From Epiperipatus broadwayi (lineage: Eukaryota > Onychophora > Udeonychophora > Euonychophora > Peripatidae), in the NCBI GenBank assembly GCA_028023455.1, contig JAQFVV010006425.1:930001-994000 (forward strand): 64,000 nucleotides of DNA, written 5' to 3'. Below are positions 24,495-36,320 of this stretch, in pieces (position 1 is the stretch's first letter; every line of letters begins with the position of its first letter). The position numbers and the translations under genes are program-made. The notes beneath the pieces were generated by a model that made no database searches, was not told the DNA's origin, and worked only from the letters and a program-made list of their open reading frames with translations.

Positions 24495-26011
24495 CTAAAA
24501 ATAATTTACAGGAAAATAATTTCTCTTCGGAAAAAAATAATTTACAACAAAAAGAACACAATCAAGTTCCAATTTTAGAAAAAAATAAAGTTTTCCATCG
24601 CTTCCGAAAAATAAATACTAATGATATTTTGCAGCTAGATATACAAACGCAAGAAAATCAATGCCCCCCTACCGCCCAGTGGAATAATGAGGATTTGAAA
24701 ATAATATGTGAAGAGTTTAATAATACGATCCCACGTGGCCTTCATACGTCTTTCAAAAGATTTTTTTCTCCTCGTTCAATAATATTATCAGCTACAGATG
24801 CAAATTTATCGCTATATAAATTTCCTAGAAATTTACTTTATGAAGCAATAACACTACACGGACTTTGGGATAGCATACTAAGGATTGCTGACCATCCTAA
24901 CTCACGGTATTTAATCCTCGAATTTTACCAAGAAAGCCAAAAAACCCGGTTTCAAACCACCATTAAAACTTTAGGCAACAATGCACTCATTGCAGTAGAT
25001 CCAGATCAACATAACCAGATTACTGGCATAATCAAGAATGCATACCTTGGATATGACATCAAAATCTTTCAGAAAATGATGCAGCCATTTGGAAAAGTCA
25101 CAGCATTCAACCCAATTTATCTGAAAGATACGCCAGTGCTTGTATACAGCAATAGCTTTGACTTCAAGCTGAGATTGCATCCAGAAATAGATCCAAACAA
25201 TATTCCTACACAATTTGCAGATCAGGAAGCCATGCTGAGCCTCTTCATAAGAGGGCTTAAACCCATATGCTACACATGCGGGAAGCGAGGCCACTTGGCA
25301 ACGCAATGTGACACCAAAAAGAATCCACAATCACAAAAAACAAATGGAGTGGCCATCCAAACACATACTGAAGACAGCAACCATATATATAATGATAGCA
25401 TAAATCCAAATATGTACAACAATATGCAAACAGCTTCTCCACCTGAAGAAACACTCTCACTCCCTCTCATTAATCAAAATTCCAATGAGGAAAATAAAAA
25501 CGCAGATGAACTAAACAGCGACCATCTGAAAAAACAATGTGATAACAGAAAGAGTCTAAAATCACAGCAAACAAATAATCAGCTCAACCACACACAAATG
25601 GAAGATATCAGCCACACTAACATAGTCAAGATAAATTCAGATATGAGTAACCAGATGCAAACAACTTCTTCATCTAAAGAAGATCAAACTACAAAAAACC
25701 AAGACAACAGTATAAATGAACCAAACAGAATGCAGCACTTAAATCCAAATGTCACACAAGCAATTCAAAATAACACAAGCAATTGTCAAAACATACAATG
25801 CACGAATGATTCAAATATTAACCCAACTGAAATATCACAAAGCAATTACAGTGAAACACAAAGTACCAATAGAACAAACATCACACACACAATAAAAAAT
25901 AACACATCAACATATATCATGGAAGCAATCATGCCATGCCTTCCACAAGTTGAAGTAAATACAATAGAAAAAAAAAGGGCCAGGTCGCCCAAAAAGAAGC
26001 AAAAACAATAA
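24440..26011 (+). CDS. ORF1: nucleic-acid-binding protein with CCHC knuckle
   Basis: 523 residues, complete. In Tx1/L1-group elements ORF1 coats the RNA and forms the ribonucleoprotein that enters the nucleus. Visible parts: a TYANVAK motif near residues 14-20, typical of the N-terminus of Tx1-like ORF1s; a mixed globular region (about 75-265); one zinc knuckle C277-x2-C280-x4-H285-x4-C290; a long Asn/Thr/Gln/Ser-rich, low-complexity tail (about 300-500); and a basic end (residues 510-523, KKRARSP then KKKQKQ) that looks like a nuclear-localisation signal. The ATG at 24440 is chosen because it is the first in frame. The gap to the ORF2 start is about 210 bp. Confidence 0.85.
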   Translation: MLSKPMQITGEAKTYANVAKNNLQENNFSSEKNNLQQKEHNQVPILEKNKVFHRFRKINTNDILQLDIQTQENQCPPTAQWNNEDLKIICEEFNNTIPRGLHTSFKRFFSPRSIILSATDANLSLYKFPRNLLYEAITLHGLWDSILRIADHPNSRYLILEFYQESQKTRFQTTIKTLGNNALIAVDPDQHNQITGIIKNAYLGYDIKIFQKMMQPFGKVTAFNPIYLKDTPVLVYSNSFDFKLRLHPEIDPNNIPTQFADQEAMLSLFIRGLKPICYTCGKRGHLATQCDTKKNPQSQKTNGVAIQTHTEDSNHIYNDSINPNMYNNMQTASPPEETLSLPLINQNSNEENKNADELNSDHLKKQCDNRKSLKSQQTNNQLNHTQMEDISHTNIVKINSDMSNQMQTTSSSKEDQTTKNQDNSINEPNRMQHLNPNVTQAIQNNTSNCQNIQCTNDSNINPTEISQSNYSETQSTNRTNITHTIKNNTSTYIMEAIMPCLPQVEVNTIEKKRARSPKKKQKQ

Positions 26012-26221
26012 AAAACCAAAAACAAAAGAGGACAACAACTCACAAACAGAAGAGTACAACACCGCATCATCATTAACCAGAATTCAAACGGATGACTGGT
26101 CACCAATGGACATCACTTCTATCTAACCAACCAATTAAAACTCCAACAATGTACAGCTCATACAATGAAAACCAGTCACTAACATATTTTGAAATGTGAA
26201 CAATCCCAAAATACAACCATA

Positions 26222-27367
26222 ATGAAAGTCAAAATAACAGCTTTTAATGTGTGGGGTTTGAACTCGGCAAACAAACTGCATCAACTTAGAGAATGGACCA
26301 AAATCACACAGACACATATATTGGGACTTCTGGAAACAAAAATATATAGTGGATCACAGATTGACCCAACAGTGCATCTTCACACTGAAGGCTTCTTTGC
26401 ATGCTCCAGGGACATGTCATCACCTGCAGGTAGAACTGGCCTACTAATAACCCCAGCTTGCCCATTCACATCATTCAGAATCATATATATCGATGCAAAC
26501 TTGTTGATAGCTACATTTCATCACCATGCAAACACTTTCAACATAGTTTTCACCTACATCCCACCTGGAAACGTCATCATATCAAACATAATACTCACCA
26601 TCAATTCACTGCTAGCATCAACTCCTTACCCAACTATCATCATGGGAGATTTTAACATGAAGTACACAGATTTCATTTCAAAATGGCTGCATCAAATTGC
26701 AATACCACTCATGAGTGCTGAAGGTTTTTTACCACCAAACACAGTAACATTCCATAATAACCGACACACATCTTTAATTGACCTTTGCTTCTATTCACCA
26801 ATGCTGCATCATTACTTCAGCCTCAAGCTCAATCCATCCCCATTCTCAGATCACTCTTCTCAAACTGCAACACTTGATCTAACTGAAATTCAGCCAACTA
26901 CACTACCACTTGGGAAAACAATGAGAATTCTAATACCAGCATCCACTCCAGAATCCCTTTTTTCTGAAACATATATTATGCTCCATAAACTTGCAGGACT
27001 ACAACTAAGTGCTGTGCAGAGATATCAGGCATACATAAATATACTTTCATTCAATATTGACCATGTCACCAAAAAAAACCCTCCACCCTCCAGGCTATTA
27101 GCTCTGGCAGATGAACTTCACAAGAGGATAACAATGTCTAAATCTACTCAAAATACATATCAGCATATATATAAGTTCACCCAGTCATATAACAGCACAT
27201 GTGCAGCACTTAAAGACTATTTAGCGATAAAAAAAGCAAAATCTGCCTCAGTCAACAATATACATGGACTAGAGGCTACATCAGATGGGCCATGGGTTTT
27301 CCCTCCACCATTAGAGTACCTATGGCACTTCAAATTGGAACAACTATACATGCAGCACATAACATGA
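26222..27367 (+). CDS. ORF2, first part: APE endonuclease
   Basis: It nicks the target to prime reverse transcription. I take the ATG at 26222 because the domain starts directly with MKVKITAFNVWGLN. Key residues: Asn9 (F-N-V-W-G), Glu38 (L-L-E-T-K), Asp143 of GDFN, SLIDLCF near residues 182-188, and SDH at 209-211. All catalytic positions are conserved. A linker of about 160 residues follows. The frame then runs out at 27367 in a stretch where the RT frame is already open, one base out of register (-1). In relatives, endonuclease and RT form one protein, so this is either a one-base loss in this copy or a frameshift site. The endonuclease probably determines TAA-site choice. Confidence 0.82.
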   Translation: MKVKITAFNVWGLNSANKLHQLREWTKITQTHILGLLETKIYSGSQIDPTVHLHTEGFFACSRDMSSPAGRTGLLITPACPFTSFRIIYIDANLLIATFHHHANTFNIVFTYIPPGNVIISNIILTINSLLASTPYPTIIMGDFNMKYTDFISKWLHQIAIPLMSAEGFLPPNTVTFHNNRHTSLIDLCFYSPMLHHYFSLKLNPSPFSDHSSQTATLDLTEIQPTTLPLGKTMRILIPASTPESLFSETYIMLHKLAGLQLSAVQRYQAYINILSFNIDHVTKKNPPPSRLLALADELHKRITMSKSTQNTYQHIYKFTQSYNSTCAALKDYLAIKKAKSASVNNIHGLEATSDGPWVFPPPLEYLWHFKLEQLYMQHIT

Positions 27368-29457
27368 TTGAACCTATTTATAAGCATTTCAAACAGAATC
27401 TTCAGACACATCAACTCTTCAACCCACCCCCCGATTATTTTGGATCACCTGAAACAAATACACCATTTACCATTAATGAATTTGCTTTGAAGCTTGCCAC
27501 TCTGCCCAATGCCTGTCATCCAGGCACTCATGGCATACCAAAATTTGTGTACGAACACCTTAGCCATACAACTAATCAAGTATTATGTAATCTTGCAAAC
27601 TATCTCTCACAAAAAATATACAACATTGAAAATCTTTATCCAATTGCAATAGTACCATTTAATAAGAAACCAGCTCCAATAACCACCCTTAATAATATTA
27701 GGCCTATCTCCATGTGCCCAATAGCCATCAAGATCATTGAGAAAGTCATTAAAGACAGGATTGAATCATATCTGCTCCCATTGATTTCACCATATCAGTT
27801 TGCAAGAAAGCAATCATCTACAGGACAGGCAGCACTTCTTTTCAAAGCTGTATTGGGATCGGTGCGAGGCCGGAAAAAATACAGCCCAGTTGCAGTTCAA
27901 ATAGACATTGAATCAGCTTTTGATTCTGTGGCAATCGAGATATTAATTAAAATGTTGGCTGCCACTGCAATACCTCGCACTATTTTATATGTTATAACCA
28001 ACTTGTTGTTAAATCGGGATATACATATTACACTCAGTGGCAAAAATTCTGAATCTTTTACTCCAACACAATCAATCTCACAAGGATCCCCCCTGAGTGC
28101 TTTACTTTTCACCTTTTACATCAACCCTCTATTAATAAAAATCCAGCAAACATTCATTGGCATCCAAATACCAAACACATCTCAGCAGGTAACATGTATC
28201 GCTTATATGGATGATATAACTGTCTTCCTCCCATCTAAAAAACACCTACCAGCCTTGCATACAATACTACAAGAATTTGCAGCTACACTCAAACTCAGGG
28301 TCAATCTAAATAAGACGGCAGTTTGGTCTCTTTATAATGCAAAGCAGTACACGGGCATGTATGGGGGAAAGCCATCTGCTTTCTTGGGATTTCCCTTTTA
28401 TATGAGTGCAAGTGCAATGAGGGTCAAGATCCAGAACAAACTCAAAGAAGAAACAGAGCGAATTACTACTTCTCTCTCAAAGGCATATCTTTCAATATAC
28501 TCCAAGATCCAGCTATTTAACCAGCTAGCCATAACAAAAATCACCTATTACTCACCCATTATCACATTTTCTAAAGGTTTTATTAACAAAATCTCTTCTC
28601 TCTGTAATAAGCTCTTGTGGCAGAGGAAGACTGTGTCAATATCTGCAAAACAACTTACCAGACCACCTATTCACAATGGACTAGGACTTCATAGTATTTA
28701 TATTTTCCATCTACAGAAGGCCACAAACTTAATAACATCCACAGTCAAACACTTTCCAATGCTTGAATGCCTACTTCAAATAACACCAACAGATAGACCA
28801 TCCCCTGCTTATGACCAACTAGCATCAATGATCAATCATATAAAAACCATAGCTCCACAGATATCTCTTCAGACAATATACAAGCATTCATACTGGCAAA
28901 TTTATTCATTAATCCATCCAAATCCAACCCATGACACCAATCTGACAATGCTGAAAATCAATAATCTACAATTACTCCGTAAGTTTAAAAAATGGTCACT
29001 GGAGCCAAAGTATTTTGATTTTTTGCTGAGACTAAACCTACAAGCACTGCCCACGACATATTTTCTGAGATATCGGAGACTATACACTAACATTGATCCT
29101 TTTTGCCCCCTGTGTCACAGGGCTGAAGAAACACAGGAACATCTATTCTATCTTTGTCCGGCACTAGACAGAATTCGAGTTATTATGATAGGAGCATATA
29201 GACAATCTAACACAACCCTTCAAACAATCATTAATTCATATTGCAAAGGCTCTATTCCATCAGTCCATGCAGCCACTTTTATGCTTTATGCATACTGGTG
29301 CACTAGATGCACATTCACTCTAGGTAACAACACAAGGCGACATCCATCAACTTTCAATATCAAACTGGCAAAACTACGAGCCAGAGACAATAAAATTGCA
29401 CATCCAGACATCTATGCAGCAACCTGGTCACTGATAACACAACAATCAAACCTCTAA
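27292..29457 (+). CDS. ORF2, second part: reverse transcriptase with YMDD box and C-terminal finger
   Basis: About 720 open codons without a stop. The start shown is only the open-frame limit; a natural protein would be continuous with the endonuclease. RT landmarks: NNIRPISM (about 137-144), Asp205 in DIESAFDSV, SQGSPLS at 263-269, and Tyr305-Met306-Asp307-Asp308. Met after Tyr is unusual for LINEs, where Ala is the rule. A C-terminal zinc finger has Cys605, Cys608, His617 and Cys622. No RNase H domain follows. The decayed element at 40-43 kb is a homologue (matching DIT.-LPS and FAA.LKLRV-like blocks). All active-site residues are intact. Confidence 0.85.
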   Translation: MGFPSTIRVPMALQIGTTIHAAHNMIEPIYKHFKQNLQTHQLFNPPPDYFGSPETNTPFTINEFALKLATLPNACHPGTHGIPKFVYEHLSHTTNQVLCNLANYLSQKIYNIENLYPIAIVPFNKKPAPITTLNNIRPISMCPIAIKIIEKVIKDRIESYLLPLISPYQFARKQSSTGQAALLFKAVLGSVRGRKKYSPVAVQIDIESAFDSVAIEILIKMLAATAIPRTILYVITNLLLNRDIHITLSGKNSESFTPTQSISQGSPLSALLFTFYINPLLIKIQQTFIGIQIPNTSQQVTCIAYMDDITVFLPSKKHLPALHTILQEFAATLKLRVNLNKTAVWSLYNAKQYTGMYGGKPSAFLGFPFYMSASAMRVKIQNKLKEETERITTSLSKAYLSIYSKIQLFNQLAITKITYYSPIITFSKGFINKISSLCNKLLWQRKTVSISAKQLTRPPIHNGLGLHSIYIFHLQKATNLITSTVKHFPMLECLLQITPTDRPSPAYDQLASMINHIKTIAPQISLQTIYKHSYWQIYSLIHPNPTHDTNLTMLKINNLQLLRKFKKWSLEPKYFDFLLRLNLQALPTTYFLRYRRLYTNIDPFCPLCHRAEETQEHLFYLCPALDRIRVIMIGAYRQSNTTLQTIINSYCKGSIPSVHAATFMLYAYWCTRCTFTLGNNTRRHPSTFNIKLAKLRARDNKIAHPDIYAATWSLITQQSNL

Positions 29458-30879
<1,422 letters not shown>

Positions 30880-31567
30880 TGGCATGCTTTTGACTAACTG
30901 ATAATCATACATATTGCTATAGTTATCAAAGATAATTGTGAGATTTATAGAATCACAAAAGTAGTGCTTACATAAAATTTGATTATAAGATGTAAATGAA
31001 ATTATCTAAATGAACCATCTTTTGATAGGTAATGCAGGATTCTTTTTTGTTGATTGTATGTATATTGTTAGTAATGTGCCAGGTCTATTTAACTTTGCAT
31101 TTAACATTGTTTTCTGAAGAATACAATAATGGATGATGTGAGTTCGATGCTGTGTCCATGTTGAGACCCATATTCAAGAAAAATAGAGTTAATATCTATA
31201 TTAGTTTTAACTTGATTGTATTGTTAGTTGTGCTGTGTTATTCTTATATAGAGATTGACCCAAGATTCTCCAAATCAAGTGCATTGCAGTTTCTGTTGAA
31301 GTTGCATATGCCATTATTCTATGCTATGAAAGAAATGTTGCTAAATGCAACTTTAAAAAGGCCTGGCACTTTGCCAACAATGTACTTACAGTCAAGAAAG
31401 CATTCTGCATCCCCTTATCAAAAATTTGGTTCATTTAATAAATTCATTTACATCTTATAATCAAATTTTATGTAAATCACCACCTTTATGATTCTTCTAT
31501 AAATCTCACAATATTCATGGATAATTATAGCTATGAGTATGACTTCCAGTTAATCAAAAGGATGCTC
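30880..31567. mobile_element. DNA-transposon-like element with about 140-bp terminal inverted repeats
   Basis: The left arm (about 30882-31025) and right arm (about 31433-31566) are reverse complements with scattered changes. Shared blocks are TTGTGAGATTTATAGAA (30936) and ACATAAAATTTGATTATAAG (30971), the latter perfect in both. The interior of about 400 bp is less AT-rich. The outer ends are not sharply defined and no target duplication was found. Confidence 0.7.
31152..31460 (+). CDS. Unknown small ORF inside the TIR element
   Basis: About 102 open codons, with the stop inside the right inverted arm. The N-terminal half has one hydrophobic stretch (residues about 15-32, Ile/Leu/Val/Cys-rich), which would suit a membrane segment. 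The rest is basic and polar, without a recognisable transposase, zinc-finger or HTH motif. It could be a remnant of a captured exon or chance. I assign no function. Confidence 0.25.
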   Translation: MSMLRPIFKKNRVNIYISFNLIVLLVVLCYSYIEIDPRFSKSSALQFLLKLHMPLFYAMKEMLLNATLKRPGTLPTMYLQSRKHSASPYQKFGSFNKFIYIL

Positions 31568-31628
31568 ATCATACTATTAAACATCACATGATCACCATAT
31601 CTTATGCTAGCACATCACTGTTATTAAA

Positions 31629-31734
31629 CAGGTAAAACTCTACATACAGTAGTGCCACGTGCACAAGCCTTCTGGCATCCATTGATTACTATGGTTGGCA
31701 CAGGGTGGCACTACTGTATGGAGAGTTTTGCCTG
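31629..31734. mobile_element. 106-bp MITE with 30-bp TIRs
   Basis: It starts CAGGTAAAACTCTACATACA and ends with the reverse complement of CAGGCAAAACTCTCCATACA. The 30-bp termini differ at two positions (T/C and A/C). The termini are CAGG...CCTG. The interior is only about 46 bp, so the whole folds into one hairpin. No obvious target duplication was found. Confidence 0.8.
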
Positions 31735-33577
31735 TTCACCATAGTATGATGATTCTCACAGCGTCTGCACAATTAGCTTAACAGGCTGTCATTCTATTGT
31801 AATTATAATTGCACGCAAGACGTTATAAAAATAAATGTTTAAACAAGCTTTTCTTAATGTACATGTTGTATGTATTATTTATATTGAATCACATTTTTGT
31901 AATAAAAGTTTAAAAATATTAAAATTAGAGCATCTTTAAATAAAAATAAATTAATGCTTTTGTTTTATTGAGAAGCATATACATTTTACTCAGTAAAAGA
32001 ACTATTCTATATACAGATAACTTATTTACAATAATTATTTCACTGTGATGAAATATTTTTTAACTTACTAAAAGTAGAAGCAACATATTACATTCTTTGC
32101 CCATTTTTCAACTTAAAATTCTACTTGAAAAAATACCAGATATTTAAATTGTTTCAAGTTTCTGATGATTTTTTATTTATCATTAAGAACTCAACTTTTT
32201 TTTAACATTATTTACTAAACTCAAAATTTTATATGTTGCATTTAGAACAGTGCATCATAAAAATTTTCATTTGAAATGCTAAGGAAATCACAATCATCTG
32301 CATGATGTAAATCTAGAATCCAAAAATGAGAAGGTTTTTTTTTACAATTATTAATAATATCATCATTAAATCTATATCAAACCTTGATCTCTGTTTTATA
32401 AAGCCAACCATAAACAATTTTAAAAAAAACACAATATTTCTGGAGCATATACACATCCTTTTTTAATACCACTTTTTATGTCAACTACCTTAGATTTTTT
32501 TTTTTACAACTCATGTGAGTCAATGAAAGCAGTATGTAAATCATTCTTTTATTCTGGATACATCTTTTACATTTGTCTAGTGGCAAAAATATGCAAAACT
32601 TTGAATTTTAAATTTAAATACATCTTTTTTTTGCATTTTATTTTCTCTTTGGTATTCTTTTGTATTAATTATTTTTCCTGCACTGCAGAAAATTTTATAT
32701 TATAGAACATGAAAAAAATATATAATTGGTTGTACATTTATCCAAAATATCGTAAATAGATAGGTGTCCATAGAAAAAAAGTCATGCAAAAAAAATTGAA
32801 GTTTTAAAATCTGATTGAGAAAATTCAATAAATTGATTTTACAATTATTGGTATAAAGATTATAATCATTATTTAGTTTTACTTGTTTTTACAAAAAATA
32901 AATATTTTTAAGTGAACATATATTTCCAATATCATTAGTCTATTGTTTATATTAGCATTATACCAAAAAGTTTCACTGAATTCTACAAATCATTGTTCAA
33001 GTGTAGAGCTCATTTGTGAATTATGCAAGATCCTAAAAAAATCAGAAAACTATTTATTTTAAAGATGTTTAAAATGCCTGATTAGTAGGTATCTATAAAA
33101 TAATGAATTTTCTGATTTTTTTTTGGCATCTCTACAATATTGTTAGGTAATTTCCATAATTCAGAGGATCACTATTGACACTGTCAAATATAATGTTATA
33201 ACAGAAAAATGTATACATGGATAGATGAATTTAAATTATCTCATTCACAAATTTATCAATAAAAATCTTCATATATAAAATGAATTAGTAATAGTAACTT
33301 CACATATATTTGTATCTTATATAGGATACATTCTGCAGAATTTCAGCTTTATTAAAATGTTGATAACAATATGAGTTTATTACAATATACATCTTTTAAT
33401 ATCAATCTACAACATAAGTGTTCATATAATTCCTCAAGTATTGTGATCTTTCTAAGTCAGAGTGGTAATAATTGTTTATACTGTTAGCAAATATGCTTTT
33501 TCAATTTATTTTCTATATAGAACTTTTATTTCAAAACTCAAATAGCATTCTAGATGTTCATGATATCTTATATTTAC
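31735..33577. other. AT-rich noncoding stretch
   Basis: No coding signal or repeat was recognised. Several T and A homopolymers are present. Confidence 0.4.
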
Positions 33578-33853
33578 AAATACTATATCACAATAGCACT
33601 AAGTGTCATCATCATCATTAACCATTATCAATCCACTGCAGGATGAAGGCCTCTCCAAGTTCAATCCATCTCTGATTTTTAGCTTCACTTCTCCACATCA
33701 CCCCTGCACACTTTCTTATTTCATCCATCGATCTCACATGAGGTCTCTTTCTGGATCTTTAACAATCTCTTGGAATCCAGTTTAAAATTTCAATTGTCAT
33801 CTCTTCTAGCAATATGTCCAGACCAACTCCACAATAGTCTTTTAATTTTTTCT
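33578..33853 (-). mobile_element. Short 5'-truncated RTE-like LINE copy
   Basis: Nearly identical to 17955-18225, covering only the last part of ORF2 and the 3' end. Homology stops at about 33853 in the middle of coding sequence. The copy shares with the 17.96-kb copy about 27 bp beyond the (ATG)n end (CTAKATCACAATAGCACTAA-like), which the complete copy at 57.9 kb lacks. Confidence 0.85.
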
Positions 33854-35533
33854 CTAATCTGTTCAAGATTCAACTCCTTCTTTCATATTTGCAAATCTCT
33901 AAGAAGAACTTTCATCATATATGAATATTTTATTTTTACTATTAAATATTTTTATGTCATAGTATTTACATTATTTATTACAAATATAAGCTTTCAAGTG
34001 ATACACTTTCTAAAATTTAATATTTGAGTTTTGTGAAATAGGATAATAAATATTGTCTATTCAAAAAGTTAGTACAATAAAATATTTTTATTAGATTTCC
34101 ATTTTTGAAATTCAAAAGAATTAAGGGTTAGATTTCACACAAAAAAATGTATCTTAAAATGAAACACTGAATTGATTTTTATTAAAAATAAAAAAAAATT
34201 ATTTACTGGTGGTTATAAAAAAACATTCTTGTTAACCAATAAAAATTGTGTCCATTTTGCTGCAAAGAACTTTTATATCTTGCCTTTTTAAAAATAAATA
34301 TTTTCAAATAACATCTATTTGTAGTCAATTAAATATTAATATTTTGCAAAAATATTGTAAAATAAATGTTAATTTATAAACAAATTACTGAAAATTCCTA
34401 TTTTTTCTTTTGAATGAAATTTTTGATTACTTGCCTTTGGGATAAACAATCTACTAATCAGAAATTAATGCTTTTATTGAGATTAATAATCAAAAATTAA
34501 TGCTTCTAGAGAGATTAAAATTGGGAAGGTCTAGCTTCTTTCATATACAAATTAGATATTGTAATTTTGAATAGGCCCATCTGATGCTGACATCTTCAGT
34601 TTATTTTTTCAACTAATAAATTTAAATAATTTTTATGCCAAATAAAATTGCAAATAGTATTTTAATATTATAGATAGTGCAAAATAATGAAGAAAAGATA
34701 CGGTGATTGAACATCATCATATCATCCAAAATAACCAAAAATAGAAAGTGCTGCCATCATTATTATAGGACATGTTAAATCACTGTTTGATTCACCTTTA
34801 TATTGACAATAACAATTTAAGTGCAATTAGTTTTAGCAATAGGATGTTGTCATTCCATATACCCTAGTCCATCAATAATGTGATCTTATTATAAGCTTAG
34901 GTAATGAATGGGTACTAAATTAAAATCCTTAAATTACTTTTTGCATTTTTGTCTTTTTTAACTCTTTTCCAGAAAATCGAGAGAAAGCAAATCAGTATCA
35001 CAGAACATAATTAATTTTTCATTATGTGGCCATCAGGTTAATTAAAATATGCAGCAAAATAAAAATACTTTTAGCATAATTATTATTAAAAATAATTATA
35101 TACCAAATTAAAATAATAAATTCATTAAAACCAACAAATATGTCTAAAGATATAACATTCTATACAAACTAGAGTTTTTTTTTAAAAAAAGAGTCTTGTT
35201 TGCTTGTAAATTAAAATTCTTATTTTATGAATTCTTTTGATTATTTATTTCATGTACTCATATTTAAGAAAACATTAATATAATATTTAAATAAAACACA
35301 TTTTATTAATAAAGATTATAAAGTAGTTTAGAATACTTAAAAACTTTTTTCTGTTTTCCACTACTTAAATTTAAATCCTTCTAAACACATGTCAAATATT
35401 TAAGATATTATGCTTATTTATTAAAATTTAGAGGATGTCTCTATAAATATATTAAAATAACAAACATATTTTTAAATGAGATATTTATTTTATATAGTGT
35501 GATGTTTTTGAATTGTAATAAACTAATAATCAG
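33854..35533. other. AT-rich noncoding stretch
   Basis: Nothing recognised. Near 34470-34515 there is a small imperfect direct repeat (ATTAATGCTT...GAGATTAA, twice). Confidence 0.4.
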
Positions 35534-35886
35534 CTTTTAAAACTAATGCACATGCACTTTGTGGATCTTAATAATGAATAAATACTCTCATTTTTCAACA
35601 CAAGATAAAGTCTTTGTGAAAGAATAGAATGAATCCACCTATTTTTTCAACCCAAATGTTTAAGTATGGGTAAATCTTAAGTACTGGAAATGAGAGTGTG
35701 AAGATATTAAACAATCACCTCACACTCTCATTTCCAGTACTTAAGATTTGCCCATACTTAAATGTTTGGGTTTAAAGAATAGGTGGATTCATTCTATTCT
35801 TTCACAAAGACTTTATCTTGTATTGGAATGAGAGTATTCATTTATTATTAAGATCCACAAAGCGCATGGGCATTAGCTTAAAAAAC
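35534..35886. repeat. Large near-perfect hairpin (fold-back element)
   Basis: Arms of about 165 bp (35534-35700 and 35721-35886) are separated by an 18-20 base loop. Matching blocks include GTGGATCTTAATAATGAATA at 35561 and its complement near 35835-35857, and the inner TGAGAGTGTG / CACACTCTCA pair next to the loop. Differences are few and the interior has no coding capacity. It looks like a MITE or fold-back transposon. Confidence 0.85.
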
Positions 35887-36084
35887 ATATTTTTAATAAC
35901 ATATATTATAAAGAGTATTATGTTGAATAAAAATGTCAATCCAAAACTAAATTTCTAGAATCATTATAAATTATTTGCTCACATAAAAAAAAAATACATA
36001 GCTTTTTATGCTTACTTCCAATATCATTATTAAGTAGAAATAATTATCTCTATTTTAAAATGAAGTAATTGAATTATAGGTGTA
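35887..36084. other. Short noncoding spacer
   Basis: A/T-rich sequence between the hairpin and the plus-strand RTE fragment. Confidence 0.3.
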
Positions 36085-36320
36085 CTACATGCTAGAAGAG
36101 ATGATAATAGATGGACAATTGAAATTTTAAATGGGATTCCAAGAGATTGTAAAAGACCCAGAAAGAGACCATGTGTGAGATGGATGGATGAAATAAAAAA
36201 GTGTGCAGGAGTGATGTGGAGAAGAAAAGCTAAAGGTTGGAAAAAATGGATTGAACTTGGAAAGACCATCATCCTGCAGTGGATTGATAATGGTTGATGA
36301 TGATGATGATAATGATGATT
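36085..36320 (+). mobile_element. Short RTE-like LINE 3' fragment, the only plus-strand copy
   Basis: It reads as the last ORF2 codons on the plus strand (RRDDNRWTIEILNGIPRDCK, then WMDEIKKCAG), ending at TGG-TTG-ATG followed by an irregular (GAT)n tail at 36296-36320. It is truncated at 36085. This orientation is opposite to that of the other six pieces. Confidence 0.85.
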
